64,000 nt of DNA from Lithobates sylvaticus (lineage: Eukaryota > Chordata > Amphibia > Anura > Ranidae). Below the pieces are notes generated by a model. That model was not told where the DNA came from and did no database searches. It saw nothing but the letters and a program-made list of their open reading frames with translations. Made by a program: the position numbers and the translations under genes. The stretch spans positions 244,119,649 through 244,183,648 of the forward strand of contig CM053027.1 of the NCBI GenBank assembly GCA_028564925.1, given 5' to 3'. Shown here piece by piece: positions 21,834 to 34,361 of the stretch. Numbering within the stretch: position 1 is the stretch's first letter; each line of letters starts with the position of its first letter.

Positions 21834-23300
21834 ATGGAATTTGTAAATGTTTTAGCCGATGAAAGTAAATTAGAATTTACAGGTTTATCGAAACAGGTCA
21901 ATGATGCTGTTTTATGGAAATCTATGTATAATCAATGCTTACAAGCAAATAGTGATATTGATAAGAGTAAATTTTCATTAACGAAAACAAAGAGGAAATT
22001 AAGTAATGTAATGAAATTGGTCACAATTTACAATGCAATGATTTTTGATGAGCCAGAAAAACAAATGATTTGTGTAGTGAATCAGGCAGCAAGCCAAAGT
22101 GTAACTGGAAATATACAAACGCATGACAATGTACTTATTGAACCTAGTTGTTCAAGTTGTGACACTTTTTGTACATATATTGAGCATTTAGAAAGTGAAG
22201 TACAAGTACGGAATGATACTTCAAAAAATAAAAATATTTCGGTAATAACAAGGCAAGAAATAAAAAAACAGTCAGAAGCTGCACAATCTTCAAGTATACC
22301 AGACGCTTTAGTGGAAATTCAAGATCCTTCTATGGAGGATTTTAGAAAACAGAAATTGTTGGAAAGAGTGTCTAGACTTAAGTTGCAAATACATGATCAG
22401 TTGATGAAGATTTTGAAAGATATCCCTCGTTATGATTCAAGAGCAGACGCATTTTTCAACGGGGATGTTTTTGAAAGTTTTTGTGATCGTTTCAACTTGA
22501 GTGATGAGCAAAGGAATAAAATGTTTTGTTTATGGGTTCCTAGTCACATAGCAAGACGTTTAATCAAAACACCTTATCTTGATGCTAATGGAGTTGAAGT
22601 TCATATTAATGCATCTGAAAGATTGCGTCAATTGTTGATGTGTATTACTGGAGAAGAAACTCCAACAGCTGAGATATTGGATTCTATAAAGGTAACGATA
22701 AATGATGATCCCTTTCATTTTAGTGAAACTTTTGCGAAGGCATTCAAAATGGTTTATGCAATAGAGGAAGAGAATTCAGCATTAATAAGAGCATTTGTTA
22801 GAAAATTTACATATTTAGATCCTGCATCAATGGCGTTAGCTAGTCAAAAGGAAACTTTGGATGATGCTACGTCTGTTATAGATGTTATCAGAAGACAATT
22901 AAAGCGAAGTAACTTGAAATCAAAAATTTCTGTAATTCAGAATAATTATTCTGAAACAGACAATCAAAAGAATGTTAAAGCAGGCGATGCTGCCACCCTC
23001 AGGAATGACAGGGTAAGACAGGTTGATAATAAAAAGAACATTACTTGTTTCTTTTGTCAAAAGCCTGGTCATTATAAATCTCAGTGTAGACAGTATTTAA
23101 AACACATTGAGTTGAAAAACATTGGAAAAGAAAATGGATTAGTATCCAATAAACCTTCTGCCCCACCTACAACAGAAGAGGTTCAAACTTTTTCTCCATA
23201 TGCCCCTCTGAGGAGAGAGTTAAAAGAGATTAGTATGAATATGAATGCACATTCAACCAGTGATAGCAATGGGAGACAGCCTTTGTTATCAGCCCCATGA
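21834..23300 (+). other. gag region of the retrovirus-like element
   Basis: About 488 codons. The end carries a single retroviral zinc knuckle, CFFCQKPGHYKSQC, at about 23,045-23,088. The long N-terminal part shows no family I can name from sequence alone. Gag forms the particle shell and binds RNA. Confidence 0.75.
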
Positions 23301-24157
23301 CAAATAGAGGAAAAGGAAATAATTTATCATTCTCTAGTTCATGTTGCCCCTATATTTTTAGACAAAAGTGGTTGCCCTTATTTAAAAGCTAAAATTAATG
23401 GACAAAAAGTGAAAACTCTTTTAGACACAGGTGCTCAGATTAGTGTCACTGGTTTGAATTTACCTGTTTTAAAGGATGCAGCAGTTTGTACTATTGTTGG
23501 GTTTAATGGAACAGGTGATTCTCAAGCTAAAATGTGTAAAAATGTTTCTTTTGAAGTCCCAGGTCATTTACAGACTGAAATTGACATGTGGTGTTGTAAG
23601 GGATCTGAAAATATTATTGGAACTGATATTTTGTATCAAAGAGGGTGGATTATTGATTTAGGCAATGGAGTGGTTTGGAAGGGTTCAGCTAATCGTAAGC
23701 CTGTGGTAATTGATCCAGCTGATTATTCAGAAGTGGGAAGAATTTGTTTAACAGAAGCAGTTGACACTGATTACAAATGGCCTGATACAGGAGAGAATTT
23801 GAAGTTAAAACATGTGATACAGTCGCACAAAAAACTTTGGAGTCAAAAAAAGAATGATGTTGGCTTATTTAAGGATATTGAAGTTAACATTGAAGGTAGG
23901 GACCATCCCTTTGTGAAGCCATATAAATTACCACCAGATTCTGATGAACCTGTCTCATTGATCATACAAGAGTTTTTGGAACAGGGTATCATCAGGAAAG
24001 CAAATTCTGTAACAAATAATCCTTTATGGGTTGTGGCTAAACGAGATGACCCTAGTGCATACAGACTTTTGATTGACCTAAGAATGCTAAACAAATACAT
24101 ACCATGTTGTTCGCCTATTGTAGCGGAAACACCAGATATCATGTCACAATTAAATGC

Positions 24158-24791
24158 TAGACATGTGCATTCGTTTTTGTCCGAATGCCTTTTTGTCCGA
24201 ATTTCAGGTATTTTCGTTATCGTTTTAACAAACGATAACGAAAGTGCAGGATCCGAAAAACGAGAGATCCGACATAAACAAATGCTTTATTTTCGTTGTA
24301 ACAACAGTTCGATATAGATAGGAGATTCGACGCTGACAATAACAATCTGTGTCCATTGAACATGTGGTCGAATGTGCCTAAACTTTACTCTATTAGTCCA
24401 AGATTATTCTATATAGAGAGAAAAGATTTGACGTAGAAAGGAAAGATTCAACGTAGAAAGGAAAGATTCGACGTAGAAAGGAAAGATTCGACGTAGAAAG
24501 GAAAGATTCGACGTAGAGAGGAAAGATTGCTGCTGGAATTGGGTGGAATTGCAGCTAAACTATACAGAGTAATACAGTTTAGCTGCTCCATCGAATCTTC
24601 TTTGAACATTCGACAGACACCATAAGCCTTCAATGACAGATTCGACCTTAATTCATTTGAATTTTCGGACGAATGCAATTTTTAACGAAAAACGAAATAA
24701 ATAAAAACGAATTTCGGGAGTAACTAAATGAATTTATTTTTCGGCCGAAAACGAAATTCCGAAACGAAATATTTCAGTGTGCACATGTCTA
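24158..24791 (+). mobile_element. hAT-C: 634-bp hAT-type MITE
   Basis: Ends TAGACATGTGCA...TGCACATGTCTA, perfect inverted repeats that match the termini of hAT-A and hAT-B. They are flanked by an exact 8-bp duplication TTAAATGC (24,150-24,157 and 24,792-24,799). The interior has no coding sequence, has GTCCGAAT-type subterminal repeats and contains a tandem array. It must have arrived after the retrovirus-like element because it splits it. Confidence 0.9.
24422..24530 (+). repeat. 20-bp tandem repeat inside hAT-C
   Basis: About five copies of ACGTAGAAAGGAAAGATTCG with single-base variants. Confidence 0.85.
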
Positions 24792-25363
24792 TTAAATGCT
24801 AATGCAAAAGTTTTTTCTGTATTAGACATTGCGAATGGATTTTTTAGCATTCCTTTGGCCAAAAGCTGTCAATACAAATTCTCTTTTGTGTTCAAAAACA
24901 TATCTTATGTTTTTACGAGACTTCCTCAAGGCTTTCATAGTTCCCCATCTATATTCCATCAGGCATTAGCAAATGTTTTATCAAGGTTCTCTAGACCCGA
25001 TTGTTTAATTCAGTATGTGGATGACATACTTCTTTCAAGTGAAAATGAGGAGGAGCATTTGACTCTTCTGGCAGAATTGCTGACAATTCTGCAGGAAGAA
25101 GGTCTAAAGCTGAATACACGCAAAGTTCAGCTCATGAAAAGTGAGGTAAAATTTCTAGGAATTTTGATTGGTCCAGGAAAGAAGCAGCCTTTGCAAGAAC
25201 GTATAGAGGCAATTGCATCTTTACCTGTACCAACTACATTCAAAGCATTGAGACAATTTTTGGGATTGGTGAATTTTTCTAGAGATTTTATTGAGTCATT
25301 GGCAGAGAAGGCGAAACCGCTATATGACTTGTTAAAACATACAGAAGTTAATGAATTTGGTCC

Positions 25364-28210
25364 TTGGACAGAAGTCCAGCAAAAGGCATTTCAGGAATGA
25401 ATTATAAAAATCTAATCTGGAGGAATCATGGATTCCAAAAAGAAGAAGAGATGTCAGCGCAACAAAAGAAAAGTGTTAAAGAGAGACGATTGATCATTAT
25501 CACAGGATTCATTTTTTCCCTAGTGACAATGTTATATGTGGTAAAATATATCACAAACTGTTCCAGTTATGCAGAGGTTAACAGGATGGAAGAATTACAC
25601 CACAAAGATCTTGCATTTTTCAGAAGTAAAAGAGAAGTAGACATTGGTAACAATACAGAGGAACAAGAAGATGATAATGCTGATATCATTGCAAAGGACA
25701 AAAAAGAAATTGATATTAATACACATGATCTAATAGAAGACTTTAGAGATGTTGATATTAATACAGCAGAAGATTTGTATGGATATATATGTGTAGGACA
25801 GGGATATGAGTGTTGTTTACGATTGTATTTCATTCATAGCAATAATGTTGAAATCAAAGTTAATATAGAATCCAAAACAAACTTTGTTAAAATGCAGGGA
25901 TCCTATAAGTTTAACAACAGAACAGGAATTTTTGAGTGCAATATATTGTGGAGAAGTTCTTGGTCTATATTTTTAAAGGGTAATGATTCAACAATTTGGT
26001 CCGGAGATGTGGATAATAGTATGTCAAGATCTGGGAAAACACTTTATCCCTTAGATCAATATTATTACCTTTTTCAAAGTTTCGTAAAAATATTAGACCC
26101 AGAACATTTAAACATCATAGGAGATGAAAAAGGAGATATTGTAAGAACATGGGATTTTAAAATAACAAGAAAATTAACTCAATTAAGTGTCAAAATTAAT
26201 ATTTCAATAGTCGACATGATTGTTCCAGAAGTTAATATTTTCCCACAATCTTTGAAAATTATGGAAGATAAAGATGATTTGCATTTGATATGTAATACAA
26301 AAATATCTTTACCTCAAAATTCATTATTAACTTGGAAAAGGAATGGTGAATTTTTAGGAAGTGTTTCTCATAGTTATAATATTATAATCCATAAAGGGAT
26401 ATTTGGTAGTGTAAATTGGATTAATAATACATTTGTTTATCAACAAATGAGTGTATCTTTGAATGATACTGGTGTATATCAATGTTGCATATCAATAGGA
26501 AATTATCCTGTGAAATGTGCTAAGGCAAATGTTATTGTAGTGTCTCCAAGGAAAACTCCATGTGTTAACAAGAACAGTGTCTCTGCGACTCCTTTTCAGA
26601 TTAACCATTTCCAATCCAGAACTCTTTTGAGAGAAGGAAAGTTTGTCATTGTTTTGTGGAACTTTAATGTATCAGAATGGAAGATTTCTACAAGGTTTCC
26701 ACAATGTCAAGGACATTTGGTTAATATGGAATTGGGTATAGAGAGATGGTTTGGAATTAATAATAGGAATAATAACAGATATAAGCGTGGTATAGTCGAA
26801 GGTGTTTTAGGAGGAATTGGCACAATCGGGAGTATAACTAATAGTATGGATATCAATACTTTAAAGTCTGATCTAGAGACCGCTGGTTTAGTGGGGAGTA
26901 ATGGTATTAAAATTCAAAAACATTTAAATCAGATTTTAGAAAATATGGTCATTAAAACAGCTAATGTCATGGGTCCATCTATTTTAAATTTACAAAATAT
27001 TACTCTTGATTTGATGACAAGCGAACAATATTCTCATATAGCCAGAGCATGTTTAGAAATCCAGACGGAATATTCCACTAATTTTAAAATAATTGCGCAA
27101 GCTTTTCAAAGTGGAATAACTCCTTTTGGCATTTTACAGAATTTACCCAGAGAATATGTATATGCTATAAATCATACAGATTTATGGGTAAATAAATGGA
27201 TAGGATGCACGCAGGGTATATGTTATAGTTCTTCTATGATTCCAATAGCCGGAAAAGAACAAATTTTGGTTCCAATCACTGTTTTAGGATTACCTGTCAG
27301 CAGTACACAATTATTATATTATAGATTACAATATACAGATTTTGCATTTATCAATGAAAATTCTGAATTAGAACAATTAGATCTGTCATCATGTTTACAA
27401 TTCCAGTCTAAAGTTATTTGTTTACCTAATCAAGATAAAAGCATATTTCATTCTTGTTATCATAATCATACATTATGTTCAGCAAGAATAGAAAAAGTTG
27501 AAACAATTTCTGAATTAATCACTCGCGTAGATAGGAAAAAGGTTTGTTTTCAGATCATGACAGATACAGAAAGGGTTAAAACTTTTTTCTCTTCTTGTAC
27601 AAGTACAGAAAATCTGAATCAAGGTCTGTATTGTATAGAAGGAGATATTGATGCAATAAGTATTAATGGTTTAAGAACTAATTTGACAAATATGTTTATG
27701 AAAAATATAAGTGCACTTCCCACTCAATATAATATATCCCAAATAGATGAATTTCCATGGGAAAAATGGGCAAATGTAATTCAAAAGGATAAAGGTTTAT
27801 TGATAGCTTTGGCTAAGGAATTGCAGAATGCAGAAGTATTGTTTAAACATGAACAAGGTAATTTGCAAGAAATATCACATCAATGGTCAGAATTTTCAGG
27901 AAGTAATTGGTGGAAAAGATTCAGTAATAGTGTATCAATGTGGGGAAAAACTTCGATAACTTCAGCAGCAGGAAATATTTTATCACATCCTGTAGTTATT
28001 CTTTTTATTATTATTATGTTATTCCTTATATTCCAGTTATGTTTAATGTTTAGAATGAAAAGATTATTTTTTAGAATTAGAAGTGAAATTAAGAAAGGAG
28101 ATGATTTATTGCAAAATATGCTTAGAAGAAGAATGGGTTTTGGAATTTCAAACTCGGTTACTAATGAAATTACATCTGAAAATATTAGATCAAAAACTGT
28201 GAGAATGTGA
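25364..28210 (+). other. Envelope region of the retrovirus-like element, with an Ig-like segment
   Basis: An open region of about 948 codons. In order it has a hydrophobic segment near its start (about 25,490-25,555), a basic RSKR site (about 25,620), an Ig-like segment at about 26,270-26,550 (LICN, LTWKRNG, then LNDTGVYQC) and many N-glycosylation motifs. An RYKR site (about 26,778) is followed by a Gly-rich hydrophobic fusion-peptide-like stretch, and a C-terminal membrane anchor lies at about 27,990-28,055. This is a class I type envelope layout. In this family env is normally made from a spliced RNA. It is a fossil part; its own reading appears long. Confidence 0.8.
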
Positions 28211-28273
28211 TATGAATGATGGTGAATGTATTAAAATATGAAGTATGATCATTATTCATATTTCAGAGGGGAA

Positions 28274-29114
28274 TGTTATATTCTTAATATTCAAAATTTA
28301 ATTTGGTTTAAAAAATATATATCTCTGCAGAGTCCCTTTTAAATTAGTGTGAATGGGTTTTTGCTTTTAATAGGCTTCAGATGTGATATTCAGCTGGGTT
28401 TGAGTTTTAAAAGCTGTTTTAGATGTGTTATGGACATTGCAATATTATATATGTTTATTAAGAAGTCCTATGTAACTGATATTTAGTTTGAAGGAAAAGG
28501 CTAGCAACCCTCCCCCATTTCCTGCAGAAAGAATGTGTGTCAGTATGTTTCTAGCCCATTTCCTGCACATGAATAGATAGTCTGATGTATCCCAGATGTT
28601 GTGTGATGTGTTCACTCATGATGCATTACATTGGTGGGCTGAGTTAAGAAGGAAGGTGTGGTTATCTTTTGGGCGGCAATTTTAAGGTTGGTCTGTTTCA
28701 TAAAAGTGCTTGCAGGCTGATATTCGGCCCTTTGACTTCCTGCTTCTTCAAGATACACTTGGGCACACACAGCTTGACCATCAGACTTACACAGCTCTCA
28801 ACACACACACAGCTCCTATCTTAGAAGCACACACGGACACACTGACATTCCTTCTGCACACAAAGGGTTAATCAGCCATTTTCCTTTTCATGAGCACGTG
28901 CTTTGTTCTGCTCTGCTCATATACTAAAGCATCACATTATTTTTGTACCTTGTACTATTTTTGTAAGTATTTTTCTATTTTGGTGTGTACAATAAAACAC
29001 ACATTTTGATTTATCGCTGACTCAGAAATATTTTAAGGAATTCGTCTCACAATCTTTTGAAAGCTTACACAGAATAAGCGAATATAAATATCACAGTATA
29101 TTTATTTTATTTCA
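28274..29114 (+). repeat. 3' LTR of the retrovirus-like element
   Basis: 841 bp, same length as the 5' LTR and with about three differences from it. It is followed by the duplicated TCAGT. Confidence 0.9.
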
Positions 29115-29364
29115 TCAGTTCCTCACAGTTAGACTCTGGTTGGGCCTTTTGCCCTGGTTTGCATTCGTTATTGCTCAGTTTGTAATGTTTTTGACATTGA
29201 GTTGTGCCACCTGGCGCAGCTTACTTGGCTATCCTATTTTGCCGTTTTGCACCGTTCTCGTTCATATGCTCTGTACGAAAATGTGTTTTGTAACTAAACA
29301 ATTTGTAACAGTATATGTTTCTGTATTCTGTACCTTGTCTGTTACCAATAAAATATTTGAAAAG

Positions 29365-30151
29365 AAAAGATTTTGAATGTGGAAAGAAGCATGCAAGCAG
29401 AAACCGGATATCCTCTGCGTGCAGGAAACCCACTTTCAGTTGACCAAAACTCCACAATGCTCACATAGAGACTACCCGCATGTATTTCTGGCTTGCACTC
29501 CCAACCACAAAAAGGGAGGGGTAATGTTAGCTATCAAAAGCTCCCATTGCTTTCAACACAAGGAGACAATAGTTTGAGGAGGCAGATACATCATTGTTAC
29601 AGGAGCAATCAACTCCCAACCACAAACTGGTAACACTCTATGCCCCAAACTCCCATCAACTTTGATTTATAAAGAAAGTAATCAAAAAAGTTAAGTCTAT
29701 GAAATACGGGAAACTCCTGGTCTGTGGAGACTTTAATATAACATCAGATCCAAAAATGGACACTACCACAAGCAAACCCATTGGCACAGCATCCCTCCGT
29801 AAGCTACTACACACGGAAGATTTGTTTGACGCATTGAGATGCCAACGAGAAGGACTACACCTTTTTCTTGCATAGACACTGCTCATACTCATGTATAGAT
29901 ATGTATATAACAGACAAATGGCTATTGCAACAAATATTGGATGCTAAAATTCATGATATTACGTGGTCAGACCACGCTGCAATATCTTTGTCTATCAGAG
30001 AACAGGGTCTTCCTCCCCCATCTGGCGCTGCAATGTTAGACTGCTACAAGAACACCACACCCACACAATACTCTATCAGCATCTTCAGGAATTTTTTTGA
30101 ACAACAACTCATCCATAAACGACCCATACACACTATGAAAAGCCCATAAGG
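29365..30151 (+). pseudogene. L1-C ORF2, endonuclease part
   Basis: Continuation of L1-C ORF2 after L1-E. It contains ILCVQETHFQLT, KGGVMLAI, CGDFNITSDP and WSDHAAISLSI, the L1 AP-endonuclease motifs, broken by stops and frame changes. The 3' end is cut by L1-B at GAAAAGCCCATAAGG. Confidence 0.8.
30137..30151 (+). repeat. Left target-site duplication of L1-B
   Basis: GAAAAGCCCATAAGG, repeated exactly at 54,258-54,272, 24 kb away. Confidence 0.9.
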
Positions 30152-30307
30152 GGGGGGGCGCATGCGCGAGGCTCTGCATGGCGGAAGTGTTCCACTAGAG
30201 CTCCGCACTTCCCGCCGCAACATCGGGATCACACACCGCGCCTGAGCCACCCTGCAACCCCGTTTTTCCTGGATATAGCCTCCGGAACGGCCACAGCATC
30301 ATCTGGG

Positions 30308-31460
30308 ATGGTTTTAACCAGCCACCGCGGTAAGGCTAAACCTAAGCTGATCAAAGAAGCCCTGGCCCGCGCCTCCTCCAAGATGTCGGCGAAGGCCCTG
30401 GCTAAGCAGCACGCTGCCTCACCTGACAGACCACCACAAGCCACCGCTGAGAGCGATGATGAAGAGGATAATCCTGACTACACAATCGGCGGATCTCCCT
30501 TCCTGCCTCCCTCAGGTATGTCCCAGGGTGATTTCCTGCATCTCATGGAATCTATGCTACATAAGGCCCTAAAATCCACATCAGACCAGATAACTAGCAG
30601 GCTATCACGTGAGATCAGGGAGCTAGGCCAACGCACAGCAGACTTGGAAACTAGGGTTGATGACATGGAACTTACACTGCAAGAGCAAGCCCAAGAGCAG
30701 GCAGCCCTCCGTAATGAGAATGCTATGCTACTCTCTCGCCTCGAGGACACCGAGAACCGATTCCGCAGATCAAATTTACGCCTGAGAGGCATACCAGAAA
30801 ATGTGGATGACCTATTGTCCTTTTCTACAGCCCTATTTCAAGAGTTATCACCCTCTATCCCCATAGAACGCCTGGAATTTGACAGAATACACAGGGCCAT
30901 GACCCGCCGCCAGCAAGATGGGCCACCGCGAGATATTATTATGAAAACTACACTTCTTCCGCACAAAGGAACAACTTCTAGCTGCTGCTCGCAACAAGGA
31001 CGCTCTCCTGTTCCAGGGCCACACATACCAGCTTTTCTCTGACCTGGCTCCATCCACAATTGCCAAGCGCCGGGCCATGAAGCCGCAGCTTCAGATTCTC
31101 CTACAGCACCAATTGAAATACACTTGGCACTTCCCCTTTGCTCTGCAATTTTCTTACCAGGGCCAACAACACTCCTGTACATCACCGGAATCTCTCCAAC
31201 GCCTTCTTGAGTCCCTGCACCTGGCTACCCCAGAGCAACCCACAGAGACAGCACTACCTCGCACCCCTGCCCGCGCGACAGCACATCCCTACACGGCCAC
31301 TCCAAAGAGGCCTAACCCGGGCCCATCGTCCAACCCCAGCTCGCTCACCCAGGGACAACTTGCCGGATCGAAGTATATTCGCCACGCTGAACTTAAACTT
31401 GCTGCTTACATGACCACTCACTGTTTGCCACCGGAGGCCTCTTGTCTGAAGCTAAAATAA
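30308..31460 (+). pseudogene. L1-B ORF1, one frame break
   Basis: The start MVLTSHRGK is followed by an acidic region and a long coiled coil (about residues 75-155, REIRELGQRTADLETRVDD). Then comes the RRM (RRSNLRLRGIPENVDD). The frame breaks near 30,940, at an extra A in ATGAAAACTACAC. The C-terminal domain (RRAMKPQLQILLQHQLKYTW) resumes in another frame and ends at 31,460. It is a single-break L1 RNA chaperone gene. Confidence 0.85.
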
Positions 31461-32422
31461 CCTTCACCGTATGATACAACTGACAATTCTTCAGTCAAGA
31501 TAAAGGAGGACTGTTCTGTTATAGGCTACCCCCTACTGGTAAAAGGGGAGCCTGTGCAGTCCACCTAACCCCTCTGGGGTTGCAGGGGCTCAGACCCCAT
31601 GTTACTATTCCCTCTCCTTTTTCACCAACGAATACGGGGAAAGATTTCCCTTCTCTTTCTCAGGGAAAGAGACTTTTTTTTATTTTTCTTCCCTTACAGG
31701 TTATCTTTTTTCACCTTTCCTCTTTTTTGGGAAGAGGTATTGTATTTTATGCATATATGTTCCTGTGCGACACAGTACTTGGCGCTGATTGTCTGGCTCG
31801 CCGCATGCGCCCTGGGCGCCTGCGGTGATCCGGACACTGCTGCCTACCTATTGCTTACTAACTCATGCCTTGGATAACTTGAAATGTTATGAACAATTTT
31901 TTTTTTCTTTTTTTCTTTATCTCACAGGTCTCTCATTTTAGACATATGTTACAGGACACATGTACACGGATACGTTTAACCTGAGCACCTAAGTATCCCT
32001 GGCTATGTTTCCTTAATGCTACCCTGGAGGTTTGTACGACCCCAGGTAGATAAGGGTTATATTACATTATTACTACAACCAAATAATTTTTTTCCTATTG
32101 CTTCTGATTTGTTCAAATCTCTAAGATATCTGTTATAATCCCCCTCTTGAGGCGGGAGGCTTTCACTGCCCCCCCCCCCCCCCTACATGGTGAGCACACT
32201 CGTGAGTCAGCTGGCCGGCTGGCGAGTCTGCCCACTATTTGGTCGGGCGACCACACTCCACTTCTACCTACTCTATCTACTCATCCATTTGCCTTACAAC
32301 CACTACCCACCCCTTCCCCCCTCTCTCTTTTCACCCCTCTTGCCTCCTCTCCCCTCTTGACCTTGTCGGCGGGGTTGCGGGGTCCCCAGGACCCCCCAAC
32401 CTAATAACCTATCTTTTCTCCC
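31461..32422 (+). other. L1-B spacer between ORF1 and ORF2
   Basis: About 960 non-coding bases with T-rich runs (31,670-31,740, 31,895-31,920) and a poly-C run near 32,170-32,182. No other feature is seen. Confidence 0.7.
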
Positions 32423-33595
32423 ATGGCCCCCCTGAACATTCTCTCCCTTAATGTAAAGGGACTTAACTCACCCCATAATAGAGTGAAAGCCTTTAACTCC
32501 TTTACAGCACTGAAAGCTAGCATTGTAGCCCTCCAAGAAACCCACTACATGGCACAATTGACCCCGACATTTTTTAGCCACCGATACCCCCAAGTGTATA
32601 CCGCTTCAGCCAATGTTAAAAAAACGCGGTGTATTAATAACTCTTCACCAATCCCTCCCTTTCGTCCTAACATCTGAAATCAAAGACCCGGAAGGGTGTT
32701 ATATAATTCTGGTAGGCACCCTCCAAGAAGTGGAAACCACATTAGTCTCCTATTATGCTCCAAATGATAATCCGATCCCCTTCTTTTCTCACTTGCTACA
32801 AGTTATATGAACACATTGTAAAGGCACAGTGATCCTCTGTGGTGACTCCAACTCAGTGTTGCAGCCACACATGGATAAGTCCCCATATGCTCCTGAGCAA
32901 TATACTCCCTCCACGCGTTTCAGGAAGCTATTACAGCAAGCTACATTGCTTGACACCTGGCGAGAATGCAACCCAACAAAGAAGAACTACATGTTCTACT
33001 CATACCCCCATAAATCCTTCTCTAGGATTGACCACATATTCCTCTCGGTTGCATCCTCCCCAATACTTGTCAAGTCCTCTATACAACCAATACCATGGTC
33101 GGACCACTGTGCAGTAGTTACCACAATTTCCTCCCTGATCCCCCAAACCAGTGACTGCTCCTGGTGCATTAACGAAGCCCATCTCACCAACCCATCCTAC
33201 TGTCTTGATATTCAAGTGGCCCTCACAGACTACCTGTGACACAATAACACCCCTGATATCTCCCCTGTTCTCCTCTGGGAGGCACACAAACCGGTAATAC
33301 GGGGCACATGCATTTCAGTATCTACACACCTCAAGAGAGACAAAAAGCTCCAACTGGTTAACCTTGAGAGAGAATTCCACCAAAACTTTCTCCAATTCCA
33401 GGCGACCCCATCTGAATCCCACAGGGTAGCAATGGAAAAGTCCAGAACTGAACTGGATCTGCTTCTGGCTGAATCGGCTGATAAGGCCATCCGCAGATCT
33501 AGCCATACCATTTACACCAAAGCTAATAAACCTGACACCTTCCTAGCTATGCGTCTCCGCCGGCCCGAACGAAACCATGTGCCCATCAGAATTAA

Positions 33596-34361
33596 GCCCC
33601 ATACACACGGTCGGCTTTTCCGATGGATTCTGTCCTATCGGACAATGTTGTCGGAAATTCCGACCGTGTGTAGGCACCATCGGACAGTTTCCATCGGATT
33701 GTCCGACGGACAAAGTTCTATCTCCTGCTGGATAGATTTTCCGACAACAAAGTCCGATCACACCAATTCCGATCGTGTGTAGCGTAGTCCGACGGACAAA
33801 GTGCTACGCATGCTCAGAAGAAATTCTGTGACTGAAGAGCTCGGTCAGGTAAAACTACCATTCCTAATCGACACAGCACATTCGTCACGCTGCAATGTTA
33901 AAATGTCTTTAATGCAGCGCATTCTCTTTTTCTTTACACTGCAAGAAGAATGACATGTTTTAGCTGCTCCTATTCACACTCACTTCTCACAAACTTATTT
34001 CTTTATTCTTTTTCAGGATTTCTTGACTAGATGTTTATTTTTCCTCAGATCGTAAAAGAATGTTTGTTATATTTTTTGGATGATTTGTCATATTTGTTTT
34101 TTTGTTTGGAATACATATTTTCAGGATAATTTATTTTGATTTTTGAGGGGGGTTGTGTGTCTCAACTTAGCAAAACAACATTATTATCATTTGTATTTGT
34201 TGCTTAAATTTACTCGGAGTTTGTTTGTTGTTGGTGCCCCTTGTTAATTGGACTTTATTATTTGTGAAATGTACCTGCCTACTCACAAATAAACTGTCAT
34301 TGTAGAAAATTAAAACACATAGGCAATGATTTTTTGAACTCAAAAATACCTTTATTTAGGT
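33596..34361. other. Left terminal region of the Harbinger
   Basis: Terminal and subterminal repeats to about 33,830, then AT-rich non-coding sequence. TTTATT at 34,351-34,356 is an AATAAA for the minus-strand MADF gene. Confidence 0.6.

Larger units (their letters stand above)
23340..25390 (+). other. Protease and reverse transcriptase region of the retrovirus-like element
   Basis: An aspartic protease motif LLDTGAQ lies near 23,415-23,435. Reverse transcriptase motifs follow on both sides of the MITE, including YVDDILLSS near 25,014 and LGLVNFSRDF near 25,260. The region is part of a fossil element. Confidence 0.8.
20781..29114 (+). mobile_element. Retrovirus-like LTR element (fossil) with gag, pro-pol and env parts
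   Basis: Two 841-bp LTRs (TG...CA) lie inside a 5-bp duplication TCAGT (20,776-20,780 and 29,115-29,119). Parts in order are gag with a CCHC knuckle, protease, reverse transcriptase and an envelope-type region. A hAT-type MITE (24,158-24,791) has inserted into the reverse transcriptase part. The LTRs differ at only about three positions, so the insertion is recent. The element is broken, with a small number of breaks including the MITE. The env layout (membrane segment near its start followed by a basic cleavage-like site) recalls spuma-like viruses; the family placement is tentative. Confidence 0.85.
20547..29364 (+). mobile_element. L1-E: 5'-truncated L1 tail, split by a retrovirus-like element
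   Basis: Apart from the inserted element at 20,781-29,114, only about 480 bases of L1 3' end are present. They end in CCAATAAAATATTTGAAAAG, close to the L1-B end ACTAATAAAAAATTTGAAAAG. A 17-bp duplication flanks the insertion. There is no coding sequence. Confidence 0.8.

Noticed and set aside
24422-24530. Regular short repeats resembling a CRISPR array
   Set aside because: The 20-bp units abut with no spacers and lie inside a MITE in an animal genome; it is a plain tandem repeat.
26270-26550. Ig-like segment read as part of a host immune receptor gene
   Set aside because: It lies within a long envelope-type reading between matching LTRs, with cleavage site, fusion-peptide-like stretch and anchor in env order.
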